Of a stretch of 62,872 nucleotides of DNA, positions 9,270 through 17,959 are shown piece by piece. The stretch's first letter is position 1. Each line of letters starts with the position of its first letter. Source of the stretch: Massilia niastensis DSM 21313 (lineage in GTDB: Bacteria; Pseudomonadota; Gammaproteobacteria; Burkholderiales; Burkholderiaceae_D); NCBI RefSeq assembly GCF_000382345.1, contig NZ_KB908113.1:1-62872 (forward strand), given 5' to 3'. Below the pieces are notes generated by a model, which was not told the origin of the DNA, searched no databases, and saw only the letters and a list, made by a program, of their open reading frames with translations. The translations under genes were made by a program, and so were the position numbers.

Positions 9270-9662
9270 ATGCATGCAAATGTGTTCGCCGCAGTGCTGT
9301 CATGCCTGGTCCTGATGTCGTCCGCGGCCCAGGCCCAGGCTCCCGCTTTCAGGAAGGACGTGCTGCCGCTGCTGCAGCGCCAGTGCGTGGCCTGCCACAC
9401 GACCGGCGAGGAACAGGGCCAGCTCGGCCTGGCGCCGACCCTGGCCTACGCCAGCCTGGTGGGCAAGGCGGCCGTGCAGGCCCCGATGCCGCGTGTCGAT
9501 CCCGGCAAGCCGGAGCGCAGCTACCTGCTGCACAAGCTGCGCGGCACCCACCTCGACAACGGCGGCAGCGGCATGCGCATGCCGATGGGCCAGGAGCAGC
9601 TGGGCGCCGGAGAACTCGGCATGCTGGCCGCCTGGATCAAGGCCGGCGCGCCGGATAATTGA
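9270..9662 (+). CDS. Exported c-type cytochrome
   Basis: A 130-residue protein with a Sec signal peptide (VLSCLVLMSSAAQAQA) and one haem c site, CVACH. MRMPM near residue 105 can supply the axial methionine. It resembles the small cytochromes that accompany periplasmic dehydrogenases. AAGGAG places the start at 9270; the frame also opens upstream inside the preceding gene, but without a ribosome binding site. It lies between the flavoprotein and an MFS gene in one unit, and probably takes electrons from the flavoprotein to the respiratory chain. Confidence 0.85.
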   Translation: MHANVFAAVLSCLVLMSSAAQAQAPAFRKDVLPLLQRQCVACHTTGEEQGQLGLAPTLAYASLVGKAAVQAPMPRVDPGKPERSYLLHKLRGTHLDNGGSGMRMPMGQEQLGAGELGMLAAWIKAGAPDN

Positions 9663-9676
9663 GGGAGGAGACCGAC

Positions 9677-11011
9677 ATGAACGACTTCAACGTCCGCATG
9701 AGCCTGCGGCCGGCGATCCAGCGCGACGGCGGCTATGCCTGGTACGTCGTCTACCTGCTGACCTTCGCCTACACGGTCGCCTTCATCGACCGCCAGGTGC
9801 TGAACCTGCTGGTCGACCCGATCAAGCGCGACCTGCTGCTGACCGACGTGCAGATCAGCCTCCTGCAAGGCCTGGCCTTCATGGCGGCCTATGTCAGCTT
9901 CGGGCCGGTGTTCGGACGCTGGGTCGATACCGGCAACCGGCGCCGGGTGCTGGCGCTCGGCGTCGGGCTGTGGAGCTTCTTCACGATCATGTGCGGGATG
10001 TCGACCGACTTCTGGCAGCTGTTCCTGGCGCGCGCGGGCGTCGGTGCGGCCGAGGCCTGCCTGGCGCCGGCCGGCTTTTCACTGATCGCCGACTACTTCA
10101 GCCGCGAGAAGCTCCCGCGCGCCATGAGCATCTTCATGCTCGGGCCGTCGCTGGGCGCGGGGCTGGCGCTGATCGCCGGCGGCATGGTGATCGGTTCGGC
10201 AGCGACCCTCGGCCAGTGGTTCCCCATCCTCGCCCACCTCAGTACCTGGCAGCTGACCTTCGTGATGGTCGGCGCCCCCGGTCTGCTGCTGGCCCTGGTG
10301 CTGCTCACCGTCAAGGAGCCGCAGCGCAGCTCGATGGCGGGCGCGGCGCAGAAGGACCAGCATTTCACCATGCGCCAGACGCTCGCTTTCTTCTGGGACA
10401 ACCGGGCATTCTACGGCCGCTATTTCATCGGCCTGTCGCTGCTGGCCATCGTCATCTATGGTTTCCCGACCTGGATGCCGGCCTACCTGATGCGCCATTT
10501 CGGCGCCGATCCGGCCTCGGTCGGGCTGCGCCTCGGCGCCCAGGTCCTGATCGTCGGCGCCATCGGCATCTATTCCGGGCCCTGGGTCGAACGCTGGCTG
10601 AACCGGCGCGGCTACCGCGACGCGCCGGTGCGTTGCCCGATGCTGTGCGCGGGCGTGGTCGCGTTGCTGTGCGCGGCGTTCCCGTTCGCGGGCAGCTACG
10701 ACATGACCCTGCTGGTCGCCGGCCTGATCAACCTGTTCTACGGCCTGCCGTGGGCGGTCGCGGCATCGGCGCTGCAGATCTCGACGCCCAACCGCATGCG
10801 CGGGATCGCGGTATCGATCTTCTATTTCCTGATTTCGCTGTTCGGCCTCGGCATTGCGCCGAGCATCATCGCTTTCGTCACCGACCACATCCTGGGCGAC
10901 CCGGCCAGGGTCGGTACCTCGCTGGCCATCGTTTGCAGCGCCAGCGCATGCGGCGCTGCCTGGCTGCTGTACGGCGCCATGAAACACTATCCGGAGAACG
11001 TGAATGAATAA
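9677..11011 (+). CDS. MFS transporter
   Basis: A 444-residue major facilitator protein with about twelve hydrophobic segments. The loop 2-3 signature is FGPVFGRWVDTGNRRRV, and TVAFIDRQVLNLL in the first helix is typical of the carboxylate and aromatic-acid carriers of this superfamily. GGGAGGAG precedes the ATG at 9677. Its end overlaps the next gene by 8 bp. It probably imports the pathway substrate or an acidic intermediate, or exports an end product. Confidence 0.87.
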   Translation: MNDFNVRMSLRPAIQRDGGYAWYVVYLLTFAYTVAFIDRQVLNLLVDPIKRDLLLTDVQISLLQGLAFMAAYVSFGPVFGRWVDTGNRRRVLALGVGLWSFFTIMCGMSTDFWQLFLARAGVGAAEACLAPAGFSLIADYFSREKLPRAMSIFMLGPSLGAGLALIAGGMVIGSAATLGQWFPILAHLSTWQLTFVMVGAPGLLLALVLLTVKEPQRSSMAGAAQKDQHFTMRQTLAFFWDNRAFYGRYFIGLSLLAIVIYGFPTWMPAYLMRHFGADPASVGLRLGAQVLIVGAIGIYSGPWVERWLNRRGYRDAPVRCPMLCAGVVALLCAAFPFAGSYDMTLLVAGLINLFYGLPWAVAASALQISTPNRMRGIAVSIFYFLISLFGLGIAPSIIAFVTDHILGDPARVGTSLAIVCSASACGAAWLLYGAMKHYPENVNE

Positions 11012-11966
11012 TGCAGCAACCGCAAGCCGCCCGGCAGGACGGATCGGCATCATCGGCGTCGGCGGCATCGGCGGCTTCTACGGCATCATGCTGGCGCGCG
11101 CCGGCTTCGACGTCCACTTCCTGCTGCGCAGCGAATACGACGCGGTGGCCCGCGACGGTCTCCTGCTCAAGAGCGCACGCTTCGGCGACACCCGGCTGCA
11201 TCCGGTGCAGGCCTACCGCGACGCGGCCGACATGCCGCAGTGCGACTGGGTGCTGGTGGCCGCGAAGACCACCGCCAACGCCGGCCTGGCCCCCGCGATC
11301 GCGCGGGTCGCGGCGCCCGGCGCCAAGGTCATGCTGTTCCAGAACGGTTTCGGCGTCGAGGACGAACTGCGCAAGCTGCTGCCCGAATCGCTGCACCTGA
11401 TCGGCGGCCTGTGCATCATCTCCGTGCACCGCGAAGGGCCGGGAGTGATCGGCCACCACGACTATGGCAGCGTCAACCTCGGCTACCACTCCGGTCCTGG
11501 CGACAATGGCCGCATGGTGCTGGAGCAGGCCGGGGAACTGTTTCGCGTGGCCGGCATCGATGCGCCGCTGATGGACGACCTAATCCAGGCGCGCTGGCAG
11601 AAGCTGGTCATGAACATTCCCTTCAATGGCGTCAGCGTACTGCTCGACAGCGGCACCAGGGCCCTGATGAGCTACCCGACGACGCGCGCCCTGATCCGCG
11701 AACTGATGGAAGAAGTGATCGACGCCGCGGCTACCTGCGGCCATTCATTGGGGGAGGGCTACATCGACAAGGCCTGGTCCGCCACGGACGGCAAGCCGGA
11801 TTACACGCCGAGCATGCTGCTCGATTACAAGGAACGGCGGCCGCTGGAACTGCAGGCCATCTATGCGGCGCCGCTGGCGGCTGCGGCGGCTGCGGGCAAG
11901 CCGATGCGGAAGGTGGAGATGTTGTACCAGTCGCTTTGCTTCATCGATCAGCGCAATCGCAGCTGA
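11004..11966 (+). CDS. 2-dehydropantoate 2-reductase family (PanE/ApbA-like) oxidoreductase
   Basis: A 320-residue NAD(P)-dependent reductase with the N-terminal dinucleotide motif IGIIGVGGIGGFYG and the C-terminal helical ApbA domain. WQKLVMNIPFN contains the lysine position of the family. Paralogues of PanE within catabolic operons usually reduce or oxidise 2-oxo or hydroxy acids rather than ketopantoate, and that is likely here. It is translationally coupled to the MFS gene and closes the unit at the 11975 hairpin. Confidence 0.8.
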   Translation: MNNAATASRPAGRIGIIGVGGIGGFYGIMLARAGFDVHFLLRSEYDAVARDGLLLKSARFGDTRLHPVQAYRDAADMPQCDWVLVAAKTTANAGLAPAIARVAAPGAKVMLFQNGFGVEDELRKLLPESLHLIGGLCIISVHREGPGVIGHHDYGSVNLGYHSGPGDNGRMVLEQAGELFRVAGIDAPLMDDLIQARWQKLVMNIPFNGVSVLLDSGTRALMSYPTTRALIRELMEEVIDAAATCGHSLGEGYIDKAWSATDGKPDYTPSMLLDYKERRPLELQAIYAAPLAAAAAAGKPMRKVEMLYQSLCFIDQRNRS

Positions 11967-11974
11967 TTCGCTTG

Positions 11975-12010
11975 TGAGGGTATCGCCACCGTGAGGTGGC
12001 GATACCCTCA
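11975..12010. terminator. Bidirectional terminator hairpin between convergent genes
   Basis: A perfect 16-bp stem (TGAGGGTATCGCCACC and its complement) with a GTGA loop. It lies 9 bp after the PanE-like stop. Its right end supplies the TGA stop of the convergent reductase gene (TCA at 12008-12010). Confidence 0.8.
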
Positions 12011-13243
12011 TGCCGGCGCCAGCGCCGCTTCCTTGGCCTTGCAGGCCGTATCCCCAAGCTTTGTCCGGCAGACCGCGACGCCGCTGGCAATGAACTGCTT
12101 GCCGGCGATGAAGTCGAGTGGCGAGTTCACCGCTTCCACCGCCATGACCTGTTCTCCGTTCAGGTGGTAGACCGCGAACTTGCCCAGTTCCGGCATGCCG
12201 CGCACGACCTGGCGGTCGGCGCCGCAGGGCAGGCCGGCGATCTGCAGCCTGATGTCGTACTGCTCCGACCAGAACCACGGCACTTCGCAGGCCGGGCAGG
12301 TATTGCCGGCAATCGCGCAGGCCGCCTGGCGCGCCTGTTCGTTCGCATTCGGCACGCTCTCGAGGCGGCACTGGTGGCTCCCGTACACTCCCATCGGACG
12401 CCAGCTGACGTCGCCGATCGCGAAGATCCGCGGGTCGCTGGTGCGCGCATGCTCGTCCACTACCACGCCGTTCCCGCATTCCAGGCCGCAGGCGCGCGCC
12501 AGTTCGTCGCGCGGCTGTGCGCCCACGCCCACCAGGGCGACGTCGCAGGCGATCCGGCTGCCGTCTTCCACCACCACGGCCTCGACGGCGCCTTCGCCCT
12601 CGAAGTGAGACAGGCGCGCACCACGCAGGATGGTCACTCCGTGGCTGGCGTGGCGTTGGGCGAAAAAGGCGGCCAGCGGGGCGCTTGCCACCCGCGCCAG
12701 CAGGCGTTCCTCGCGTTCCAGCACGGTCACGTCCAGGCCCAGCGCACGCGCCGAGGCCGCGACTTCGAGGCCGATGTAGCCGCCGCCGACGATGGCCAGC
12801 CTGCGGCCGGGTTGCAGCGCGGCCTTGAGCCGGGCCGCGTCGCCGGCATCGCGCAGGCTGAGGATGTTGTCGAGCTGCGCGCCCCGTACCGCCAGCCGGC
12901 GCGCACTGGCGCCGGTGGCCAGGATCAGGTAGTCATACGGAACGCGGCTGCCCTCGGCCAGGACGACCTGGCGCGCGTCGCGCTCGATGGCGTAGACCTT
13001 CCGGCCGCTGCGCACCGTGATGTCCTGCTCCTCGTACCAGGACGCGGGACGCAGCAGCAGCGAGTCCTGATCCGCCTCGCCCTTCAGGAAGGCTTTCGAC
13101 AGCGGAGGACGGTGATAGGGCAGGCCCGGCTCGTCGCCGAGCAGGACGATGGGGCCGCGATGGCCCTGTTCGCGCAACTGGGCGCAGGCGGCGCCGCCGG
13201 CATGGCCGGCGCCGACGATCACGACGGTGGATTCGGTCGACAT
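12008..13243 (-). CDS. NAD(P)H ferredoxin/rubredoxin-type reductase (FAD)
   Basis: A 411-residue reductase of the class that feeds Rieske oxygenases and P450s. The FAD motif VVIVGAGHAGGAACAQL starts near residue 6, the NAD motif LAIVGGGYIGLEVAASA lies near 145, and FAIGDVSWRP near 275 closes the FAD site. The start is the ATG at 13243 with AGGACC upstream; an 18-codon upstream extension lacks a ribosome binding site. It is the last gene of the minus-strand unit that begins at 16204. With the [2Fe-2S] ferredoxin at 34303 and the two Rieske oxygenases it can complete a three-component oxygenase system. Confidence 0.9.
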   Translation of the reverse strand: MSTESTVVIVGAGHAGGAACAQLREQGHRGPIVLLGDEPGLPYHRPPLSKAFLKGEADQDSLLLRPASWYEEQDITVRSGRKVYAIERDARQVVLAEGSRVPYDYLILATGASARRLAVRGAQLDNILSLRDAGDAARLKAALQPGRRLAIVGGGYIGLEVAASARALGLDVTVLEREERLLARVASAPLAAFFAQRHASHGVTILRGARLSHFEGEGAVEAVVVEDGSRIACDVALVGVGAQPRDELARACGLECGNGVVVDEHARTSDPRIFAIGDVSWRPMGVYGSHQCRLESVPNANEQARQAACAIAGNTCPACEVPWFWSEQYDIRLQIAGLPCGADRQVVRGMPELGKFAVYHLNGEQVMAVEAVNSPLDFIAGKQFIASGVAVCRTKLGDTACKAKEAALAPA

Positions 13244-13259
13244 GGTAGGTCCTGCCGGT

Positions 13260-14633
13260 TCAAGTGTTGGCATTGGCATGCACGGCGCCGGCCGCAACCT
13301 GGGCGGTGGCGGGATTGGCGTCCGGGTCGTTCTGGTCGAACGGGCTGATCGCGAAGCGCCGTGGCCACAGCAGCAGGGCGGCGGCGATGGCCAGCACGCA
13401 GAACACGGCCGGATACAGGGCCGCGTAGTCGTACGAGAAGCGCGACAGGTAGGTCAGGACGATCAGCGCGGTGCCGCCGAAGATGGCGATCGGGATGTTG
13501 TAGCAGGTCGCCAGGCCGGTGTAGCGCAACTGGGCCGGGAAGGAGCGCGCCAGCAGGGTCAGGGACAGGCCCATGGCGCCGCCGCCGCAGATGCCGAGGC
13601 AGATGAAGGGCAGCACCAGTGCGGCGGTGCTGGTCTGGCGGTAGGCCCAGAAGATGGCGAAGATGATCGCCAGCTGGCAGGCGATGTAGGCGGTGCGCAG
13701 CGAGACCAGGCGGCAGGAAACCAGCAGGCCGCTCACGATGTTGCCCACCATGGTGAAGGCGATCATCAGGGTCTGCAGTCCCGACACTTCGGGCATCGGC
13801 AGGTGCTTCATGGTGACGAACAGGGTGATCGGGAACTGCTGGGTGGCGGCGGCGACGACGGTGGTGGTCGCGGCCAGCACCATGCCGCTGAACAGGTTGA
13901 AGCGGTGCTCGGCCACCAGCACGCGGAACGGCGGGCGCTCGGACAGCATCAGGCGCGCCTTCATCGCCTCGAACACCGGGGTCTCGTGGGTGAAGCGGCG
14001 CAGGTAGACCGACAGCAGGCCGAACACGCCGCCCAGCAGGAAGGGAATGCGCCAGCCGTAGTCCATCATGGCCTCGGCGCCGAGGGCGCCGGCCAGGCCG
14101 CTGACGATCATCGAGCCGGCCAGCGAGCCGAGGCAGACGGTCGAGGCCAGGATCCCGAGCGCGAACGCGACCCACCTGCCGCTGACCTGCTCGGAGACGA
14201 AGCTGATCGCACCCGGCAGTTCGCCACCGAGGGCGATGCCCTGGGCCAGGCGCGCCAGCAGCAGCAGGATCGGCGCCCAGACGCCGATCTGCTCGTAGCC
14301 CGGCAGCAGGCCGATGGCGAGCGTCGGGAAGGCCATCAGCGCCAGGGTCAGGGTGAAGATGCGCTTGCGCCCGACCAGGTCGCCCAGCTGGGCCATCAGG
14401 ATGCCGCCCACCGGGCGCACCAGGAAGCCGGCGGCGAAGATGCCGAAGGTCTGCATCAGGCGCACCCACTCCGGCATGTCGGGAGAGGAGAAGTGGCGCA
14501 CGATCTGCGGCGCCAGGAAAACGAAGATGATGAATTCGAAGTATTCGAGCATGCCGCCCAGGGAAGCGATCCCCAAAGCCTTGAATTGCTCGCGGCGGCT
14601 GATCGGCGCCGCCCCCTTGTTGGTGTCGTGCAT
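13260..14633 (-). CDS. MFS transporter, metabolite:H+ symporter type
   Basis: A 457-residue major facilitator protein. EYFEFIIFVFLAPQI in the first helix and VRPVGGILMAQLGDLVGRKR in the loop 2-3 region are typical of the MHS (ProP/KgtP/ShiA-like) subgroup, which imports carboxylates with protons. AAGGAGACGAC sits before the ATG at 14633; a longer frame upstream has no signal. It lies 16 bp before the ferredoxin reductase gene and probably imports a substrate of the island. Confidence 0.88.
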   Translation of the reverse strand: MHDTNKGAAPISRREQFKALGIASLGGMLEYFEFIIFVFLAPQIVRHFSSPDMPEWVRLMQTFGIFAAGFLVRPVGGILMAQLGDLVGRKRIFTLTLALMAFPTLAIGLLPGYEQIGVWAPILLLLARLAQGIALGGELPGAISFVSEQVSGRWVAFALGILASTVCLGSLAGSMIVSGLAGALGAEAMMDYGWRIPFLLGGVFGLLSVYLRRFTHETPVFEAMKARLMLSERPPFRVLVAEHRFNLFSGMVLAATTTVVAAATQQFPITLFVTMKHLPMPEVSGLQTLMIAFTMVGNIVSGLLVSCRLVSLRTAYIACQLAIIFAIFWAYRQTSTAALVLPFICLGICGGGAMGLSLTLLARSFPAQLRYTGLATCYNIPIAIFGGTALIVLTYLSRFSYDYAALYPAVFCVLAIAAALLLWPRRFAISPFDQNDPDANPATAQVAAGAVHANANT

Positions 14634-14695
14634 GTCGTCTCCTTGTTGTGCGAGGCCTATGCTGGCCCTTGTGTCGTGAATGCGGTTCGCAGCCG

Positions 14696-15430
14696 TCAGT
14701 CGCGCGCCTTGGCCCAGGCCAGGCCGCGTCGCAGCAGCTCGTAATACAGCGGGTGCTCCCACGCGCAGCGTTCGACCTGCGGGTAGAAGTCGACCATCGG
14801 CTGGAGGTCGTAATGGCCGCGGCAGTGGCCGAGGGTAAGGTACAGCACCGCGCCCCTGTCGATGCGGCGCTGGTACAGCACCGGATGACGTCGCTTTTCC
14901 CACCGATTGTAAATGAACCTGCCGGCCTCGCCTTCGAATTCGGTGTCCAGCAACACCTCGATCGGCGCGACGACGTCGGACAGATACAACTCGTCCGTGA
15001 CGTCGAAGGCCGGGATGCCGTCCACCACCGGATGCGCGACCCCGGTCGGGGTCACGGTGTATGGACCGATGGGCGGGTGGGCCTGGAAGATCGAACCCAG
15101 CGTGTCCATGAACAGCGGGGCGTCGTTCGGCGTATCGATCCTACCGTTCTCGAGGAAGCGCAGGATCGAATTGGTGCCGTGCAGCGCGAACCAGCGCCCA
15201 CCGCCGGCCACGTAGGCGCGCAGCGCCTGCTGCTGCGACTCGGTGGGCGTGACATCGCAGGTGTAAGTCACCAGCAGGTCGGCTGCGCGGATGGCGTCCA
15301 GGTCCGCGTAATCCTCGAACACGCGGACCCGCACCCGTTCGTCTTCCGCCAGCAGCTTGAGCAGCTCGAGACGCGCATGGTCGATGTCATGCCATTTTCC
15401 GCCGGCGATCAGGACGCAGTTCAGGCGCAT
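14696..15430 (-). CDS. ThuA-domain protein
   Basis: A 244-residue protein with the class I glutamine-amidotransferase-like ThuA fold. VLIAGGKWHDIDHARLELL opens it, RWFALHGTN follows near residue 88, and HPVVDGIPAFDVTDELYL lies near 140. ThuA proteins have no well-settled reaction and often accompany sugar and lipid catabolic genes. A second, diverged ThuA protein is encoded at 38075 in the same island. It lies between the SDR at 15443 and the MFS gene. Confidence 0.8.
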   Translation of the reverse strand: MRLNCVLIAGGKWHDIDHARLELLKLLAEDERVRVRVFEDYADLDAIRAADLLVTYTCDVTPTESQQQALRAYVAGGGRWFALHGTNSILRFLENGRIDTPNDAPLFMDTLGSIFQAHPPIGPYTVTPTGVAHPVVDGIPAFDVTDELYLSDVVAPIEVLLDTEFEGEAGRFIYNRWEKRRHPVLYQRRIDRGAVLYLTLGHCRGHYDLQPMVDFYPQVERCAWEHPLYYELLRRGLAWAKARD

Positions 15431-15442
15431 GCCGGGCCCCGC

Positions 15443-16204
15443 TCAGTGCTGGACGCGGCGGGTCATGCCGCCGTCGATCACCAGGTTGGTGCCGGTGGTG
15501 AAGGCGCTCAGCGGCGAAGCCAGGAAGGCGACCGCATGCGCGACTTCTTCGGCCTGGCCGAGGCGGCCGAGCGGCACCTGGGCCACGGTCTTGTCGTAGA
15601 GCTCGGGACGGCCGGCCTTGATCTTGTCCCAGGCGCCGCCCTCGATGAAGATCGGGCCCGGCGACACGGTGTTGACCCGGATGCGCTTGGCGGCCAGGCT
15701 GTGCGCGAGCGCGCCGGCGTAGTTGGTTACCGCCGCCTTCAGTGCGGCGTAGGGCTGCGGGCCGAAGGCCGGCTCGATCGCCACGGTGGTCGAAATGACG
15801 ATGACCGAGGCGTGTTCGGAGCGTTCCAGGGCGGGCAGGGCGGCCTCGATGCCGCGGTAGGTCGCCAGCAGGTCCAGCTCGAAGGCCGCCTGGAAGCGCT
15901 CTTCGGAGGCAGGGCCGCCGCCGCCGGACCCGAAGCAGATGAAGATGTCGCAGCCGCCCATGTTCTCGGCGGCCTGCGCCACCCATGCGCGGTAGGCGCT
16001 CGCATCGCCCAGGTCGACGCTGGCGCCGCCCACCGTGGCGCCGCCCTGGCGCAGTTGTTCGACGGCGCCGTCGACGCCGGCCTGGTCGCGCGCGCACAGC
16101 TGGATGGCGCAGCCTTCGTCCGCCAGCGCCTGTGCGACGGCGCGTCCGATGCCTTTGGTGGCGCCCGCGAGGATGGCACGTTTGCCCTTGAGTTGGAGAT
16201 CCAT
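15443..16204 (-). CDS. Short-chain dehydrogenase/reductase (SDR)
   Basis: A 253-residue classical SDR: AILAGATKGIGRAVAQ at the cofactor site, ICFGSGGGG where NNAG is usual, VISTTVA with the catalytic serine, and PYAALKAAV as YxxxK. The ICFGSGGGG variant may change the active-site floor. The start is the ATG at 16204 after AGGAAG; an upstream in-frame ATG lies outside the likely transcript. It is the first gene of the minus-strand unit and is preceded by site C, 53 bp from its start. Confidence 0.87.
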   Translation of the reverse strand: MDLQLKGKRAILAGATKGIGRAVAQALADEGCAIQLCARDQAGVDGAVEQLRQGGATVGGASVDLGDASAYRAWVAQAAENMGGCDIFICFGSGGGGPASEERFQAAFELDLLATYRGIEAALPALERSEHASVIVISTTVAIEPAFGPQPYAALKAAVTNYAGALAHSLAAKRIRVNTVSPGPIFIEGGAWDKIKAGRPELYDKTVAQVPLGRLGQAEEVAHAVAFLASPLSAFTTGTNLVIDGGMTRRVQH

Positions 16205-16256
16205 ATCGGCTTTCTTCCTGTGTGGTTGGGGGGAGTGCAAATCAGTCTATAGCTAA

Positions 16257-16286
16257 AATTAAAAACAGTCTAGCTGGATTCTAATT
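16257..16286. promoter_or_regulatory. Operator-like element, site C
   Basis: Read on the minus strand this is CCAGCTAGACTGTTTTTAAT, oriented towards the SDR gene like the other sites are towards theirs. The distal half (GGATTCTAATT) is a degenerate inverted copy. Confidence 0.45.
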
Positions 16287-16459
16287 TGCCGAAAGATTGT
16301 ATTTTCCCAAGGCTCGCGTGCAGCACATCCGCACCGTTTCCTGGTGCTGCAATGCACCACTCGATCCAGCAATGTCTCCCATGAAGACCCATCTCCGGCG
16401 CTGGATGTTGCGGTGCACACCAAAGCGGCCAGCCGGTCACCGGCTCCAACAAACTAAGA

Positions 16460-16487
16460 AAAAAACAGTTCGGAACGCTTGTTTTTT
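16460..16487. promoter_or_regulatory. Operator-like palindrome, site D
   Basis: AAAAAACA (16460-16467) and TGTTTTTT (16480-16487) are exact inverted halves around 12 bases that contain GTTCGGAAC. It ends 73 bp before the Rieske oxygenase start. The half-sites and 12-bp spacing match site E. Confidence 0.6.
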
Positions 16488-16499
16488 GTTTCATTGGTG

Positions 16500-16514
16500 G
16501 GTAGAGTCTCTACC
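16500..16514. promoter_or_regulatory. 15-bp perfect palindrome before the Rieske oxygenase
   Basis: GGTAGAG-T-CTCTACC lies between site D and the ribosome binding site, flanked by a looser TTGGTG/CACCAA pair. It could be a second operator or a 5'-UTR hairpin. Confidence 0.4.
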
Positions 16515-16560
16515 GAACACCAACGAACCCGCAGCAGCTTCACAACAGGAGGAGATATCG

Positions 16561-17940
16561 ATGGCGGAAAATGATCGACCATGCAGCGGGGACCAGTCGG
16601 CGCGCTGTCCCGGCCGTACCTGGGACGAGCTGGCCGACGCCGACAGCCGCACCGTGCCGGTGTTCCTCCGGCGCGACGCCTCGCGCCATCTCGGCTCGGC
16701 GCCGCTGTCGACCGACCGCTACACCAGCCCGGAGTTCTTCCAGCAGGAAGTCGAGCGCATGTGGCCGCGTGTCTGGCAGTTCGCCGCCCGCGAAGAGGAA
16801 ATGCCGCAGCCCGGCGACGTGGTGGTGTACGAGAACGCCGGCCGTTCCTTCCTGCTGGCGCGCCAGCCCGACGGCTCGGTGCGCGCCTTCCATAACGTCT
16901 GCCTGCACCGTGGCCGCAAGCTGCGCACCACCAGCGGCAACGTCAGCGAATTCAAGTGCCCGTACCACGCGTTCACCTGGAATACCGACGGCACGCTGAA
17001 GAACATTCCCTGCCGCTGGGACTTCCCGCACCTGGAAGGCGAGAAGATGGAACTGCCCGAAGCCCAGGTGGCGCTCTGGGGCGGCTTCATCTTCATCAAG
17101 GAAGACGCCGGCGGCCCCACGCTGCAGGAATTCCTGGCGCCGCTGCCGGAACACTTCGAGCGCTGGCAGCCGGAGCAACGCGTGACCACGGCCTGGGCCG
17201 GCAAGGTGGTCGCCGCCAACTGGAAGGCGGTAGCGGAAGCCTTCATGGAAGCCTTCCATGTGATCGCGACCCATCCGCAGATCATGGCGTTCACCGGCGA
17301 CAGCAACAGCAAGTACAACCTGTACGGCGACAACGTCAACCTGGCCATCACCCCGTTCGGCATCCCGTCGCCGCACCTGGAAGGCGTGGACCTGGACCAG
17401 CAGGCAGTCATGGACGCCTTCCTGAAGTACAACGGGCGGGTGGTGCCGCAAAACACCACGATCACCGTGCCCGAGGGACGCAGTGCGCGCGAGGTCATGG
17501 GCGACTTCAACCGCAAGCGCTTCGGCGAACTGGCCGGCCGCGACTTCGACCACGCCAGCGACGCCGAAGTGCAGGACGCGCTCACCTATAACGTGTTTCC
17601 CAACTTTTCCCCCTGGGGCGGGTTCTCGCCGACGGTGCTGTACCGCTGGCGCCCGTGGCCGGACCAGGACCACACCCTGATGGAAGTGCGCATCCTGAGC
17701 TTCGTGCGCGACGGGGAGCCCGGCCCCGGCATGGTCCCGATGCGGATGCTCGACGCCGACGAGAACTGGGCTTCGGCGCTCGGTGTGCTGGGCAGCGTCA
17801 TCGACCAGGACATGGGCAATCTCCCGCACGTTCAGGCCGGCATGAAGGCGTCGAAGACCAAGAAATTGCAACTCGGTAACTATCAAGAATCGCGGATTCG
17901 CCATTTCCACCAAACCCTGGATAAATATCTTGAAACCTGA
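16561..17940 (+). CDS. Rieske [2Fe-2S] aromatic-ring-hydroxylating oxygenase, alpha subunit
   Basis: A 459-residue terminal oxygenase. The Rieske cluster ligands are C114, H116, C133 and H136. The mononuclear iron site is in NWKAVAEAFMEAFHVIATH, with H233 and H238; the third ligand is probably D415 or D417 in VIDQDM. The residue that bridges the two metal centres in dioxygenases (Asp205 of naphthalene dioxygenase, in DAYH) is a glutamate here, E230 in EAFH. AGGAGGAGATATCG sets the start. It opens the 12-kb unit that also carries the envelope genes. No beta subunit is encoded nearby, so it is probably a homotrimeric enzyme fed by the ferredoxin at 34303 and reductase at 12008. Confidence 0.92.
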   Translation: MAENDRPCSGDQSARCPGRTWDELADADSRTVPVFLRRDASRHLGSAPLSTDRYTSPEFFQQEVERMWPRVWQFAAREEEMPQPGDVVVYENAGRSFLLARQPDGSVRAFHNVCLHRGRKLRTTSGNVSEFKCPYHAFTWNTDGTLKNIPCRWDFPHLEGEKMELPEAQVALWGGFIFIKEDAGGPTLQEFLAPLPEHFERWQPEQRVTTAWAGKVVAANWKAVAEAFMEAFHVIATHPQIMAFTGDSNSKYNLYGDNVNLAITPFGIPSPHLEGVDLDQQAVMDAFLKYNGRVVPQNTTITVPEGRSAREVMGDFNRKRFGELAGRDFDHASDAEVQDALTYNVFPNFSPWGGFSPTVLYRWRPWPDQDHTLMEVRILSFVRDGEPGPGMVPMRMLDADENWASALGVLGSVIDQDMGNLPHVQAGMKASKTKKLQLGNYQESRIRHFHQTLDKYLET

Positions 17941-17959
17941 CCTGCACAAGGCTGCCGAC

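Larger units (their letters stand above)
16205..16560. promoter_or_regulatory. Divergent control region between SDR and Rieske oxygenase units
   Basis: A 356-bp gene-free stretch. It holds site C near the minus-strand gene, site D and a 15-bp palindrome (16500-16514) near the plus-strand gene, and AT-rich DNA between 16250 and 16310. The middle part, 16310-16440, has no clear signal or credible coding frame. CAGTCTATAGCT (16243-16254) and CAGTCTAGCT (16266-16275) form an imperfect direct repeat around site C. Confidence 0.6.

Noticed and set aside
6536..9400. A 954-codon minus-strand frame spanning the SDR and flavoprotein genes
   Set aside because: It covers two well-supported plus-strand genes and their control region and shows no domain.
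16561..17940. Start of the first Rieske oxygenase at 16297
   Set aside because: The upstream 88 codons run through sites D and the palindrome, have no ribosome binding site, and would add an atypical N-terminus. The ATG at 16561 has AGGAGGAG.
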